This document shows, piece after piece, positions 36,860 to 46,427 of a stretch of DNA of 64,000 bases. The number at the start of each line of letters is the position of its first letter. The stretch's first letter is position 1. Location of the stretch: contig CAIMEY010000010.1 of the NCBI GenBank assembly GCA_903840165.1, forward strand, positions 1 to 64,000. The letters run 5' to 3'. The position numbers and the translations under genes were made by a program. Under the pieces are notes generated by a model that saw only the letters and a list, made by a program, of their open reading frames with translations, was not told the origin of the DNA and did not search any database. This DNA comes from an uncultured Myxococcales bacterium. GTDB taxonomy: Bacteria; Myxococcota_A; UBA9042.

Positions 36860-39318
36860 GTTTGCTCGGGCAGGTTGTGGACAGGGGCCGCAGACCCAGT
36901 GCATGGGCCTGCGCGGTCACATCCTGTGTCGTTCTCGCGTCCTGCGTCGATCCCGACACTCCAGTGCCGGCCCCTGTGCGCGCCGATGCCAGCGGCTGGC
37001 AGGACGTAGATGCGAGCGTTGACACGGCAGTACCGGCCGATGGCGTTGACCTAGCGGACGGGGCCAGTCCTGCCTGCAATCCGTTGGCGTGCCTCGACGA
37101 TAATCCTTGCACGATAGATGGTTGCAACGATCAGGGATGCTGGCACACCCTGAGCGCCGATGGTTCTGCGTGTGGCATCGGCTCGTGCAGCGGAACGACG
37201 TGGCTCGCCGCGGCCACCTGCCAGAAAGGCGTCTGTACGCCCGGAACAACGACCAAGTCATGCGACGACCTCAATCCGTGCACTCAGGACCAGTGCACTG
37301 CAAGTGGCTGCGTTCACAGCGCAAATGACGGCGTGACCTGCACCTCCGGCGGCTGCGCGGGCCTGAGTTGGCAGGGCTTGGGCGTGTGCCAATTGGGCCA
37401 ATGCAGCGTGCCGCCAGTGCAGTCCTGTGACGACCAAAACCCTTGTACACTCGACGGTTGTGCAGCGCAGAGCGGCTGTACGCACCTAGCGAGCAGCGCG
37501 CCCTGCGATGACGGCGATCCCTGCACAGTCGGCGACATCTGCATGGCCAAGGTTTGCGCGGCCGGCGTGGCCATGGCCTGCGATGACAACAACCCTTGCA
37601 CGAGCGACGCCTGCATCGCCGGTCAATGCAGCCATTTGCCTCAGGATTTGGGTTGCTCGGACGGCAACGCGTGTACGCAGCAAGACCTGTGCCTAGGGGG
37701 TGTCTGCACAGGCGCCGCGGTGGACTGCGACGACGCAATTGCTTGCAGCATCGATAGTTGCGACCCAAAGAAGGGCTGCGTCCACGTCACTTCGGACAAG
37801 CTCTGCGACGATGGCAACGCGTGTACGACAGATTCGTGCGTGATCCCCGGCGGTTGTACCTTTGATATACAATCGTCCAAGACCTGCAATCCGGCCCAGT
37901 GCAGCGGCGACAAGGCCATCGGCGCGGGAACCTGCAACCAAGGGATTTGCGTGTATCCAAGCCCGGTTGCGTGTGTGGATGACAACGCGTGCACCACCGA
38001 CTCCTGTGTGGGCGGCGCTTGCGTGTACACGAACAACACAGTGCCGTGCGAGGACGGCAACCCGTGCACCCTGGGCGATGCCTGCCTGGGCGGCAGCTGC
38101 AAGGCGGAGGGCAAGGCCGATTGCAACGACAATAACCCTTGCACAACCGATAGTTGTCTGGACTCATCGTGCGTTCATGTAGCAACCGGTGAAGCAATGG
38201 CGTGCGACGACGGCCAAGCCTGCACCCTAGGCGATGTGTGCACCAAGGGTGTATGCGCTGGAAAAGCTGCAGGAATCAGCGAGACCCTGCTCGGAGGCCA
38301 GGCCGACGCGCACTGGGCCGCTGCGCTTCCCGCTGGCAATGGCTGGGTGGCAGGAGGCGAGACGGCCAACACCGCCGGCGGCGACAATGACGGCTGGCTG
38401 GTCAAGCTCGATGCCAAAGGCCAACCGCTCTGGCAGCAGCACTACGGAAACGCCGATGAACAAAGAGGTTTTGCTCTCGCGCCCCTGGGCAGCGGCTGGT
38501 TGCTTGCGGGCTACAATGTGAGCCAAGGCGCCCTCAATGCCGACGCGTGGGCCGTTGGGACCGACGCAAACGGCAATGCGCTGTGGCAGAAGTCCTATGG
38601 TGGCGCGCAGTTTGATGCCATCTATGGCGCTGCATCGACGGCTGACGGTGGCGCGGCCCTGGCCGGATTCACCTTCTCTTACGGTGCCGGCCTGTCTGAC
38701 GCATGGCTTTTACGCATTGATTCGAAAGGCAAACTGCTTTGGACCCGGACCTATGGCGGCAAAGGCGAGGACGGCGCCTACGCGGTCGCAACCCTGACCG
38801 ATGGCTTTGTGATCTGTGGCGAGTCGAGCCCCGTTGGCCCGCACCAAGCGTGGCTGGCACGCAGCGACGCCTCGGGCAACCTCCTGTGGCAACTACCGTT
38901 TGGCAGCGGCGGCAACGCTGACTTGGCTGCGGTCTTGGCCACGGCCGATGGATTTGTCGCCGTCGGCTCAGCCAATGGTGCGGCGGGCAAACAGGGCCTG
39001 CTGCTGCGCGCGGACGCCAAAGGGCAGCTTCTTGGCGCGCAGGTCTATGGCGGCGGCGGCAGCGAACTCTTTGCCGTCACGCAGACGCCAAACGGCCTTG
39101 CAGCGGCCGGCAGCAGCGACTCAGGCAGCAGCGGCTGGTTGGTGCGGACCGACGCCTTGGGCCAACTCAGCAGCCAATACGTCGCCGCCCCTGCTGCACC
39201 GGCAGTTGTTCGCAGCGTCAACGTCGTCGGCACGGATTTGGTGCTGATCGGGAGCCGGGGCAACACCGGCCCCGTCGCCGCGGGCTGGTGGTTGCATTTG
39301 CCAGGCGTCTGCCCTTGA
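36856..39318 (+). CDS. Large Cys-rich lipoprotein with DxNPCTxDxC repeats and a propeller-like C-terminus
   Basis: An 820-residue surface lipoprotein. A signal peptide ends in a lipobox LASC near residue 32. Residues about 70-420 hold many repeats of the kind DDxNPCTxDxC and CDDGNACT, which are typical of myxobacterial surface proteins and probably stacked disulfide modules. Residues about 430-820 are about seven repeats of 50-60 residues ending in DAWLLRIDSKG and LLWTRTYGG, a propeller-like pattern. It is translationally coupled to the four-repeat protein. Likely an adhesin or sugar-binding surface protein; no enzyme motif. Confidence 0.8.
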   Translation: MSLLGQVVDRGRRPSAWACAVTSCVVLASCVDPDTPVPAPVRADASGWQDVDASVDTAVPADGVDLADGASPACNPLACLDDNPCTIDGCNDQGCWHTLSADGSACGIGSCSGTTWLAAATCQKGVCTPGTTTKSCDDLNPCTQDQCTASGCVHSANDGVTCTSGGCAGLSWQGLGVCQLGQCSVPPVQSCDDQNPCTLDGCAAQSGCTHLASSAPCDDGDPCTVGDICMAKVCAAGVAMACDDNNPCTSDACIAGQCSHLPQDLGCSDGNACTQQDLCLGGVCTGAAVDCDDAIACSIDSCDPKKGCVHVTSDKLCDDGNACTTDSCVIPGGCTFDIQSSKTCNPAQCSGDKAIGAGTCNQGICVYPSPVACVDDNACTTDSCVGGACVYTNNTVPCEDGNPCTLGDACLGGSCKAEGKADCNDNNPCTTDSCLDSSCVHVATGEAMACDDGQACTLGDVCTKGVCAGKAAGISETLLGGQADAHWAAALPAGNGWVAGGETANTAGGDNDGWLVKLDAKGQPLWQQHYGNADEQRGFALAPLGSGWLLAGYNVSQGALNADAWAVGTDANGNALWQKSYGGAQFDAIYGAASTADGGAALAGFTFSYGAGLSDAWLLRIDSKGKLLWTRTYGGKGEDGAYAVATLTDGFVICGESSPVGPHQAWLARSDASGNLLWQLPFGSGGNADLAAVLATADGFVAVGSANGAAGKQGLLLRADAKGQLLGAQVYGGGGSELFAVTQTPNGLAAAGSSDSGSSGWLVRTDALGQLSSQYVAAPAAPAVVRSVNVVGTDLVLIGSRGNTGPVAAGWWLHLPGVCP

Positions 39319-39492
39319 CGGGGAAAATCCAGCCAAAGCAGGCGCTTAGACCTTTGTACTACAACGCTTGGAACTGACCGAAGGCGCTTTGAGCCGAAAT
39401 GCGGCGCGACTCCGTGGCCAGTCTTGCGCGGAGTGCAACTGCCTGAAAATAGAGGGATTTCCCCAAGACAATGAAGGGAAACCTATAAAGAA

Positions 39493-39540
39493 ACAAGGGG
39501 TTCACTCTGTGTACCACATGGCACTGAGTGAACCCCTTGT
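39493..39540 (-). terminator. Terminator at the end of the eCIS operon
   Basis: A perfect 15-base inverted repeat (ACAAGGGGTTCACTC at 39493-39507 and its complement at 39526-39540) with an 18-base loop. On the minus strand it is followed by TTCTTTAT. It begins about 45 bases after the stop of the last eCIS gene. Confidence 0.9.
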
Positions 39541-39583
39541 CACTAAACGCGTTTTTGCCAATACCTGTGTCGGTGACCCGGTC

Positions 39584-41125
39584 CTAGCCCCTCTTGGTCG
39601 GCTGGAAGGCCCACATCTTAAAGACATTGATATCGCGGCCGGCGGTCACGGGCTTGAGCTTGAGGCGCAGTCCCACTTCGCGAACGTTCTCGGCAGGCAC
39701 CACGTAAACCCAGTTCCGCCAACGGAATTTCCGGTCACTGCCGGCGCAGATGCAGTTGGCCAGACGGCGGTCGTTGGCTTCGACCTCGGCCTCCCAATCG
39801 CCGTAGACGTAGTCCATGCGCCAGACGACGTAGACGTCCTTGCCCGGCTCGACGTTCTTGAGCTCAAACTCCAGCTGGCCGCCCTCAAACGCCGTGCCCG
39901 CATCCTCGACGACAACACCGTCAGGATACTTGAGCTTTTGCCGAGTCCGGTACTTGTCGCGCTCGCCGGTGATGCGCCAGACGTGCAACTTTTCGCTGTC
40001 CGGGTCGATGGGGTCAATCATGTCAATGAGGGTCATGTCCTGGCCCTCAATGTTCATCTGGTCCTGGAAGGGCGCCGAGCGAACCTTAATGTTTTCAATG
40101 ACCGCATTGGTGTCGGTCATCTTGACTTCCAGCTTCTTGACCGGCTTCTTGTCCTTCAAGAACATGGTTTCCATGAACTTGTAGCACTCGTTCTGGTAGT
40201 TCATCAGCCCGCTGAGGAATTCCAGACTGAAATGGCGCTCTTCAAACTTCTGCAGCGAAATCTCGACATGTTTCTTGTAGTTGGCGAAGTCCCGTTGGCT
40301 GGAAACCGCCGGCACATTGGTCTCGATTTCCTGAATCAGCGTCCATTGGTGATTGAGGATGATGAGGTACAGGCTGAAAATATTGCGTAAATCCACAAGC
40401 TGGGCGTGGATCAGCATTTCGAGCGTTACAAACGCGTGCAGCACGTCCGAAGCCGGCAAAATCCGCATGGTATGGTAGAGATAGGTGTAGACCGCCTTGC
40501 TGCGGCGAATCATCTCGGCCAAATCCCACAACGTCGACGGGCTGATAAACGAACCGACGATGCCGCCCACCGGCACAAAGCGCAGGTCGATTTCATTGGG
40601 CTGCGGATTGAAAGGGTCCTTGGCGTCAGTGATCCGCTTGACATCCTTGGTCAAAGCCACGCGGCACAGTTCCACTTCGGCTTGCAGGTCGGGCTCGGTG
40701 ATGATCCACTCGACCTTGGCGGACTCGGTCACGCGGCGGTGACCCTTGAAGTCCAGGTTTTCCTTGTAGGAAATAAAGTCTGTAAATTCCTCCAGATAGC
40801 GAACTACCAAGTAAGCCGTTGTCGGCAACTTGAAATCCGAAGGATTGAGCTGCTTGATTTCCGGCTCCCACAGGAAGATGTCATTGCCTTGCCCATCAAT
40901 GGCATAGCCCGACTGCACTTCCACCGCCAGTTCGCCGCGCCCACGGCCCGACACGCGCAGCCCCCCCAAGGCGTGGGGCACCAGGCCCGGCCCGTGCATC
41001 ATGCGGTTGTGCAGCTTGCGCTTAGCCGTGTGGTACATTTCGCCATCATTCCAATCCTTTTCCGTCGTGCGGAAACCGCGGAAGAAGTTCAGGCGTTTGT
41101 AGTTGCGTTCGGTGATCTCAGCCAT
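39584..41125 (-). CDS. eCIS-associated protein of unknown role (possible baseplate or fibre protein)
   Basis: A 513-residue protein. The N-terminus (NYKRLNFFRGFRTTEKDW and the region after it with GLVPHALGGLRV and SGYAIDGQGNDI) resembles proteins found beside baseplate genes in contractile injection systems. The middle part is helical (about 230-340), the rest beta-rich (VYVVWRMDYVYGDW and on). No signal peptide. It is the last gene of the locus, before a strong terminator, in the place usually held by fibre or baseplate accessory proteins. Family identity is by context and pattern only. Confidence 0.65.
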   Translation of the reverse strand: MAEITERNYKRLNFFRGFRTTEKDWNDGEMYHTAKRKLHNRMMHGPGLVPHALGGLRVSGRGRGELAVEVQSGYAIDGQGNDIFLWEPEIKQLNPSDFKLPTTAYLVVRYLEEFTDFISYKENLDFKGHRRVTESAKVEWIITEPDLQAEVELCRVALTKDVKRITDAKDPFNPQPNEIDLRFVPVGGIVGSFISPSTLWDLAEMIRRSKAVYTYLYHTMRILPASDVLHAFVTLEMLIHAQLVDLRNIFSLYLIILNHQWTLIQEIETNVPAVSSQRDFANYKKHVEISLQKFEERHFSLEFLSGLMNYQNECYKFMETMFLKDKKPVKKLEVKMTDTNAVIENIKVRSAPFQDQMNIEGQDMTLIDMIDPIDPDSEKLHVWRITGERDKYRTRQKLKYPDGVVVEDAGTAFEGGQLEFELKNVEPGKDVYVVWRMDYVYGDWEAEVEANDRRLANCICAGSDRKFRWRNWVYVVPAENVREVGLRLKLKPVTAGRDINVFKMWAFQPTKRG

Positions 41126-41327
41126 GACGTAGATTCCTTGGGAGCATGGTTACCACCCGGGCGGGCGGGCTTGTGCGGGCAGTTGCGTCCTGCAACCGCC
41201 AGATAGGGAACACTTTTTGCGACCGCTGGTCCAACCGGACCGGGTCCTGGGATCTTTGGGTAAGCCGCGTTTTCGCTCGCATTTCAAGAAGATGCGCAAT
41301 CTCCTTGCAGACGCCAGCATGTAGGCC

Positions 41328-42233
41328 TTAGGCCGGGCTGTCGTCCTCGAGCAACGGGTCTTCGCCAATGGTCATAAACGGAGAAGAATCGTAGCTCTGC
41401 TCTTGCTGCTCAAAAGTCAAAAAGTAGTTGGTGTGCGCGGGCTTTTCAGCCTGGATGACCCGGTGAATGCGAATGATTTGGTCATCGGTCAAGGCGTTAT
41501 CCGCCATCGGCAAATGCACGACAAAGCAATGGGCAAAGTCCATGGGCGGCAAAATGGTAGTCGAAACACCGATTTCGCCTGTGATGCCAACACGGAAGGG
41601 CTCAAAGGGCCAATCATTCTCGCGGATTTCCGGACGCACGCCGACATACATTTCGAGCAGCGCCGTCAAGGCCGCACGCGTACCGCGAATGCTGTACAAG
41701 GTCGGGGCAAAACGTAGCCATTTCCGCTTCTTTTCTTCGGGCCAATCCGGGTCCAAATGCAGGGCGATCCAACTGGCCAGCCAGTCCAGAAAGCGTGGGT
41801 CCGTCTCCAAGGGCCGAAACAGCTGAGGCATTCGGTCCACCACTTGGGTGACCTTGTCATTCAACTGCTGGAAAATCCATAGGTATTCATGGAGGATGTG
41901 GTTGTCGCCACTGGTCTGTTCTTGGAACAGCTGGGGCAGAAAGCGCACCCAACTCTGCTTAGCGACAGACAATTCGCAAACGGTCGTCCCATCGACCAGT
42001 TGGCCGCGAATCGGCGTCTGGCCGACAACGTGACCTTCGAGCGCATAGGCCTGCATGTAGCGCGGCACGGGCGGCGCAAATCCGGCTTGTTCAAGGACAA
42101 TGCAGGCATCGCGGTAGGGCATACCGGTCAGTTCGGGCACCACCAGCTTGCGCACGCGTTGACCACCACGCGGCGGATTGCCGGGCGGATTGCCTGAATT
42201 CGCGCGTGAAGCCATGAGGTTACGATCGACCAT
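41328..42233 (-). CDS. Phage tail protein I-like baseplate protein with N-terminal PASTA-like domain
   Basis: A 301-residue protein. Residues 30-91 fit the PASTA domain (VPELTGMPYRDACIVLEQAGF, then GQTPIRGQLVDGT), a module that usually binds peptidoglycan stems or beta-lactams. The rest matches the tail protein I/Afp12-like wedge: LPQLFQEQ, LEYLWIFQQLND-like helix, FLDWLASWIALHLDPDWPEEKKR and IRGTRAALTALLEMYVG. In known eCIS it caps the baseplate wedge. Start at 42233; ATG 42215 is an alternative. This domain combination is unusual to me. Confidence 0.82.
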   Translation of the reverse strand: MVDRNLMASRANSGNPPGNPPRGGQRVRKLVVPELTGMPYRDACIVLEQAGFAPPVPRYMQAYALEGHVVGQTPIRGQLVDGTTVCELSVAKQSWVRFLPQLFQEQTSGDNHILHEYLWIFQQLNDKVTQVVDRMPQLFRPLETDPRFLDWLASWIALHLDPDWPEEKKRKWLRFAPTLYSIRGTRAALTALLEMYVGVRPEIRENDWPFEPFRVGITGEIGVSTTILPPMDFAHCFVVHLPMADNALTDDQIIRIHRVIQAEKPAHTNYFLTFEQQEQSYDSSPFMTIGEDPLLEDDSPA

Positions 42234-42287
42234 ACTCGAATTCCACCTTGACTGCTTGGGCCGCCCCTTTGCGGGCAGCCGAGGGCC

Positions 42288-45287
42288 TTACACGATGCGC
42301 TCGTGGGCTTTTTCAACCGTCTCGACACGGACGCAATGGACCAGTTCGCCCGCACCCACCTTGAATTGTTCGACTTCTATCTTGGTCGACTCATCGATGA
42401 GGCGCACGCGGTCGACAAAATCGACCCCGGGCACGTCTTCGATCACATGGTACAGATCGACGCGGTAGACCGGACGACCAAATGGCCAACCTTTTCCGTC
42501 CCTTCCGCCCTTGAGCGGGTGCAGGAACAGGCGCACACGGCGCTCGATCTCGCGCTTGACACGTTCGCTGCCAGCCGACTGAAGCACAATAATTTCAACT
42601 TGAACCGACAGTTCGCGGAAGGTCGGCCTCTGCACATTGAGGATGGTCGCCAGCAGCTTGCGGTCGGCCAAATGGTTGCGAACCTTGCGCAGTAGCTCGG
42701 TCGAAGGGATCGGCTTGTCCATGAAATCAGGATGCGTTTCCGCAACTTTGGGCACAATCACCACGGTGACTTCGCCCTCGCGTTCATGGGTCGGCAGGGC
42801 GCAGACGCGGGCCACGGAGTTCGACGATTCGATCGCCAACCACTCAAAATCTTCAGCAGTTACAGCACGAGACTTGGCCTTGAGCGAGTGAGGACCGCGC
42901 CGCTTGGCCTCCTCAATCGTTTCCAGGTTGCAGCCGCCCGATGCTGCAAAAATGTTGCGAACGGCTTCGACGTAAGGAACCCCTTGCAACAACACGGTAA
43001 TGCTGTCCGGAGGAACGTTGCCTTCTTCGCCGCCGCCCACTTGGTAGCGCTTACAGAGGATGTTGCGGTCGCCCTTGGCCGGCACCAGGCCATGGATGCC
43101 GTCGCCAAAGCGAATTTCGCTGGTGACCACGTCCTTGATGTAGTGGCGGTCGGCCGGCGTCGATTCGTACAGACTTTCGACTTCCTTCCAACGCACCAAA
43201 ACGCCTTCATTTTCAGGATCATCTAGCAGGTAGCGTTCGCCATGTGCAGCTTCGAGCGCTGCCAAATCCGGTCCGGGCGGTCGTTCCCGTTCACGCACCC
43301 AGATTTCCTGGCCCGGCAGAATGGGACCGCGAGGAAACTTGAAGTTTTGATTGGGCAATCCCTTGGAGGAGCCGATAATCGTGTCGCCGTAGGTCGTCAC
43401 GTTGCTGGCATAGACCGAGTTGAGCTGGACGTTGCGCAGCATCGGTGGTTCATCATAACCCCCGAATTCTAAACGAGCCCTCAGCCAATACAGGTTTTCG
43501 CCATAGCGCTTGTTGCTGCGGTGGTCCTTGGGACCGACAAATTCGACAAAGCCTGACTGCGTAAAGCCATAGGTTTGGTCGCGCGCCACCAAGTTGGACC
43601 ACTCCTTGCCGTTCCAAAACTCCCAGGTGATGACCTGTTCTGCGTTGAGTTGACTAAGGATTTTCGACGTTTGCCCCTGCACCGCACGGATCTGCCGCCC
43701 GGGACCGTCGGCTTCGGCGATCTCGAAATACAGCTGATTGCGCTCGTTGGGGAACGGGTCGCGAAAGCCCAGGTAAAGCGTCGGACTTTCTTCAGAAATC
43801 GGCAGAAACGGCTGCCACGGCTTCATTTCCTCGCTGGCGATAACCGTGTAGTCTGTGTAAACAAAGTCATTGTAAGCAATAACTTTTTCAAAGGGATGAT
43901 CGATTTCGACAAAGCGCAGGCTGATGGACTTCAGGGTCGGCGGCTTGAGCGGGCGCGGATCCTTCCAAACCCATTTGTCATTCTCGAGTTCATAGCTGCC
44001 GGCCAGACCGAAGTCGCCTCGCTCAATGCGGGCGCGAACCCAATGGCCTTCTTTGCCATTGACTTCAAGGGCTTTCATGTCGCGCGGCCTCTTGAATCCG
44101 ACAAAGCCGCTCTGCGTCAGGCACGCAGTGTCATCGCGGAATTCCAGACCGGGATCTTCTTCATCATAGTCGCCGATACCGTTTCTTCCTAGCAATTTCC
44201 AGCGCTTACCATTCCAATATTCCCAGCCGACCACCAGTTCGGGCGAAGGCACGGGCGCGGGCACCACCGAAACGTCGGCCAGTTCGATGTCGATGCGGAT
44301 GTCGGCGTCTGGATGGCCCAAAACGCTGTCGCATTGCAGGTATAGCGCATGGTCCAGGGCCGGATCGCGACCAAAGGGCTGGAAATTGCGGTCCAGGTCG
44401 ATCTTGAGGAAAGTCCCTGCCTGCAAAGCGGAAAGCGCCGTCTCTGGCCTTTCCCCGTCGCCGGTCAGTTCTAGGCGCATCTTGATGAGGTCGACCAGGG
44501 TCTGCTCGACAGCCAGGGGCACTTCAGCCAAACGACCGCGCAGAAATAACCCTGTACTTTCGCCGATTGTGGTCGCCGCCATCGTCGGCGGGCCCATGAG
44601 CGCCAGTTGATCCGCTTCAGTTTCCAAAGACGGACTGACCAGTTCACGCCAGCGCTCGCCGTCGAAATATTCCCATTCCAGCATCCGCACTAGGGACTGC
44701 GCGACATCGGCAATCGTGGTGGTACGGATGGTCAGAATCGAGCTTTCATTGAATGCTTCTAGGCGGTTATCACCGACGTACAGAAAGCGCTCGACACTGC
44801 GCACGCCCGCCCACAGGGGCACGCCCTCGCGCCGACGCCCGAGCAGACCGGTATTATCCGCAAACGTATCATGGTGTTGGCTCATACATTTGAGCAGGTC
44901 GTTGTTGGTCACCACGACGTCGTTTTCGGTCTCAAACGTCGCAAAAGTGCCATCTTGCGCGGGCTTAGTCCCGACGCGCGTGCTCGCCGGCACATCGACC
45001 TTGTCGGCCTTGGGGTTGATCGTGAACTTGAGCACCGTGCGCGCCGGTTGCGGCGGCGTCAGACTAATGCCCATCAGCTCAAGGAAGGCGAGAAAGTTCT
45101 TGTCCGGCACGCGGTTGAGCCGGTACAGCGTCATTTCCGTCATCCAGGCAAACAGCTCAATGAGCGTAATGCCCGGGTCGGCGCGATTGTGGTTGGTCCA
45201 CTCCGGACAATATTGCGGAATCAGGCGGATCGCCTCTTGGACGATGTCCTCAAAGCTGCGATCGTCGAGATTCGGAGTAGGAATCAT
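42288..45287 (-). CDS. eCIS baseplate J-like protein
   Basis: A 999-residue protein, large for baseplate J (typically 300-1000 residues in eCIS). The N-terminus (RADPGITLIELFAWMTEMTLYRLNRVP) is characteristic, then repeated NGKxW/FxL beta segments, and the C-terminal core (GDGIHGLVPAKGD, the GGGEEGNVPPDSI region and TFRELSVQVEIIV). It joins the sheath/tube to the wedge. 53 bases separate it from the tail protein I gene. Confidence 0.92.
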   Translation of the reverse strand: MIPTPNLDDRSFEDIVQEAIRLIPQYCPEWTNHNRADPGITLIELFAWMTEMTLYRLNRVPDKNFLAFLELMGISLTPPQPARTVLKFTINPKADKVDVPASTRVGTKPAQDGTFATFETENDVVVTNNDLLKCMSQHHDTFADNTGLLGRRREGVPLWAGVRSVERFLYVGDNRLEAFNESSILTIRTTTIADVAQSLVRMLEWEYFDGERWRELVSPSLETEADQLALMGPPTMAATTIGESTGLFLRGRLAEVPLAVEQTLVDLIKMRLELTGDGERPETALSALQAGTFLKIDLDRNFQPFGRDPALDHALYLQCDSVLGHPDADIRIDIELADVSVVPAPVPSPELVVGWEYWNGKRWKLLGRNGIGDYDEEDPGLEFRDDTACLTQSGFVGFKRPRDMKALEVNGKEGHWVRARIERGDFGLAGSYELENDKWVWKDPRPLKPPTLKSISLRFVEIDHPFEKVIAYNDFVYTDYTVIASEEMKPWQPFLPISEESPTLYLGFRDPFPNERNQLYFEIAEADGPGRQIRAVQGQTSKILSQLNAEQVITWEFWNGKEWSNLVARDQTYGFTQSGFVEFVGPKDHRSNKRYGENLYWLRARLEFGGYDEPPMLRNVQLNSVYASNVTTYGDTIIGSSKGLPNQNFKFPRGPILPGQEIWVRERERPPGPDLAALEAAHGERYLLDDPENEGVLVRWKEVESLYESTPADRHYIKDVVTSEIRFGDGIHGLVPAKGDRNILCKRYQVGGGEEGNVPPDSITVLLQGVPYVEAVRNIFAASGGCNLETIEEAKRRGPHSLKAKSRAVTAEDFEWLAIESSNSVARVCALPTHEREGEVTVVIVPKVAETHPDFMDKPIPSTELLRKVRNHLADRKLLATILNVQRPTFRELSVQVEIIVLQSAGSERVKREIERRVRLFLHPLKGGRDGKGWPFGRPVYRVDLYHVIEDVPGVDFVDRVRLIDESTKIEVEQFKVGAGELVHCVRVETVEKAHERIV

Positions 45288-45380
45288 CAGTTGCCTCAGA
45301 AAGGAGCGTTGCGAAACTCGCGGATTCTACTGCGCCTGCTTCAAACGCGCGCCAAAGAGCCTAAGCCCGGCTAGGCGACC

Positions 45381-45782
45381 CTACAGGTCTTGTTCCCGGC
45401 GTAAGTAGAACGGATACACGAAGTTACGATCCACGTTGGTGGAAATGATCTTGTAGTTGACCTCGACCATCATGATCGACTCATCGTCGACTTCCGGCGC
45501 GGCCCGCACATCGATATTGGCAATGCGAGGTTCCCATTTTTGCAGCGCTTCTTTGACATAGAAGGCCACTAGGCCGCAGGTCGAAGGCGAATTGGGATGG
45601 AATACGAAGTCATGAATACGACAGCCGAAACTCGGCCGCATCACCCGCTCGCCGACCGCTGTGCCGATGATGCATTGCACGGACTCTTCGATGTTGTCAG
45701 CGCCCTCAGACATAGCCATGCCGCCGACTGCATTGATTTGCATCGGGAACTTCAGGCCACGACCGAGAAAACTGCGCACCAT
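45381..45782 (-). CDS. gpW/gp25-like baseplate wedge protein
   Basis: A 133-residue protein of the gp25 family. The core pattern NIEESVQCIIGTAVGERVMRPSFGC followed by RIHDFVF is the hallmark; later EPRIANIDVRAAP and VNYKIISTN complete the fold. It forms the inner wedge and nucleates sheath assembly in contractile systems. It lies between the zinc-ribbon gene and baseplate J. The start at 45782 leaves a short N-terminal extension compared with the minimal gp25 family. Confidence 0.93.
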   Translation of the reverse strand: MVRSFLGRGLKFPMQINAVGGMAMSEGADNIEESVQCIIGTAVGERVMRPSFGCRIHDFVFHPNSPSTCGLVAFYVKEALQKWEPRIANIDVRAAPEVDDESIMMVEVNYKIISTNVDRNFVYPFYLRREQDL

Positions 45783-45813
45783 CGCTACCCCACCAAGGAC
45801 CGGTTTTCAGCCC

Positions 45814-46074
45814 CTAGCCGAATGGACTCTGCACCTTGCCGCGCCCGGCGTAGGCGACGTAATCGTCATCGCTGTTACCCAGCAACCCCTCAAATTGCAA
45901 GCCACATTGCGGGCATTGCAGCTTGATCCAGCCCTGATCACCTTCTTCGACCGCCAAATCGCCGCGCTCGCACACTGGACAGCGCAGATTCTCGGTGCGT
46001 CCGGACGCCGCGGACGTCAAAACGTCCTGCAACATCAAGAGCAATTCTTCCTGGTCAAAGTCACTGGGGCGCAT
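45814..46074 (-). CDS. Small zinc-ribbon protein within the eCIS locus
   Basis: An 86-residue protein with a helical N-terminus (DFDQEELLLMLQDVL) and a zinc ribbon: CPVC and CPQC separated by about 16 residues (residues about 34-55). It ends in a Gly-rich tail. The start at 46074 is where a plausible N-terminus begins; the open frame extends upstream without coding character. It occupies the place between hub and gp25 where other eCIS encode the spike and tip. Its role is unknown. Confidence 0.72.
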   Translation of the reverse strand: MRPSDFDQEELLLMLQDVLTSAASGRTENLRCPVCERGDLAVEEGDQGWIKLQCPQCGLQFEGLLGNSDDDYVAYAGRGKVQSPFG

Positions 46075-46427
46075 GGCGATGCCTTTAGCTGGACAGAGCG
46101 ACCCAGCGATACTAGCGGGCATCCCGTGCGTGTCAACGGCAGCGCAACGCATACGTACGCAAGGCAGGGAGTGGCTCCCGTGCTGCACGCGGTTTCTTGC
46201 CTGATTTTGATGAGTTATAGGAAGGGCGAACCAGCTTTGCGCCGCCACCGTTGTCGCCGCACCGATCGCCGCCCTCTGGGGCAAGAGCCGTCGAGGCCAA
46301 GGATGCGACACGCGGTGCGCCGATCGAATCGCGCTTAGTTGACGGAGGGGGGGACCGCGCTTAGCCTTTCAGAACGCAGACTCAAAGCGCAGGCAAGCCC
46401 AGCGCGGGTAAGAAAAGCCCTTTATTT
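46075..46427. other. Gap inside the eCIS locus between the hub and zinc-ribbon genes
   Basis: 353 bases in which I find no remnant of a spike (gpV/gp5) or PAAR gene in any frame. A good promoter (46109-46136, minus strand) lies just before the zinc-ribbon gene. Two copies of GCGCTTAG lie near 46331 and 46358. Confidence 0.5.
46109..46136 (-). promoter_or_regulatory. Internal sigma-70-type promoter for the distal eCIS genes
   Basis: On the minus strand TTGACA (46136-46131) and TAGTAT (46114-46109) are 16 bases apart; the expected start site is about 30 bases before the ATG at 46074. It could drive zinc-ribbon, gp25, J, I and the last gene. Confidence 0.55.

Noticed and set aside
45661-46338. 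Plus-strand frame of 225 codons over the zinc-ribbon gene and gap
   Set aside because: No motif; it is antisense to gp25 and zinc-ribbon genes and includes no spike-like sequence.
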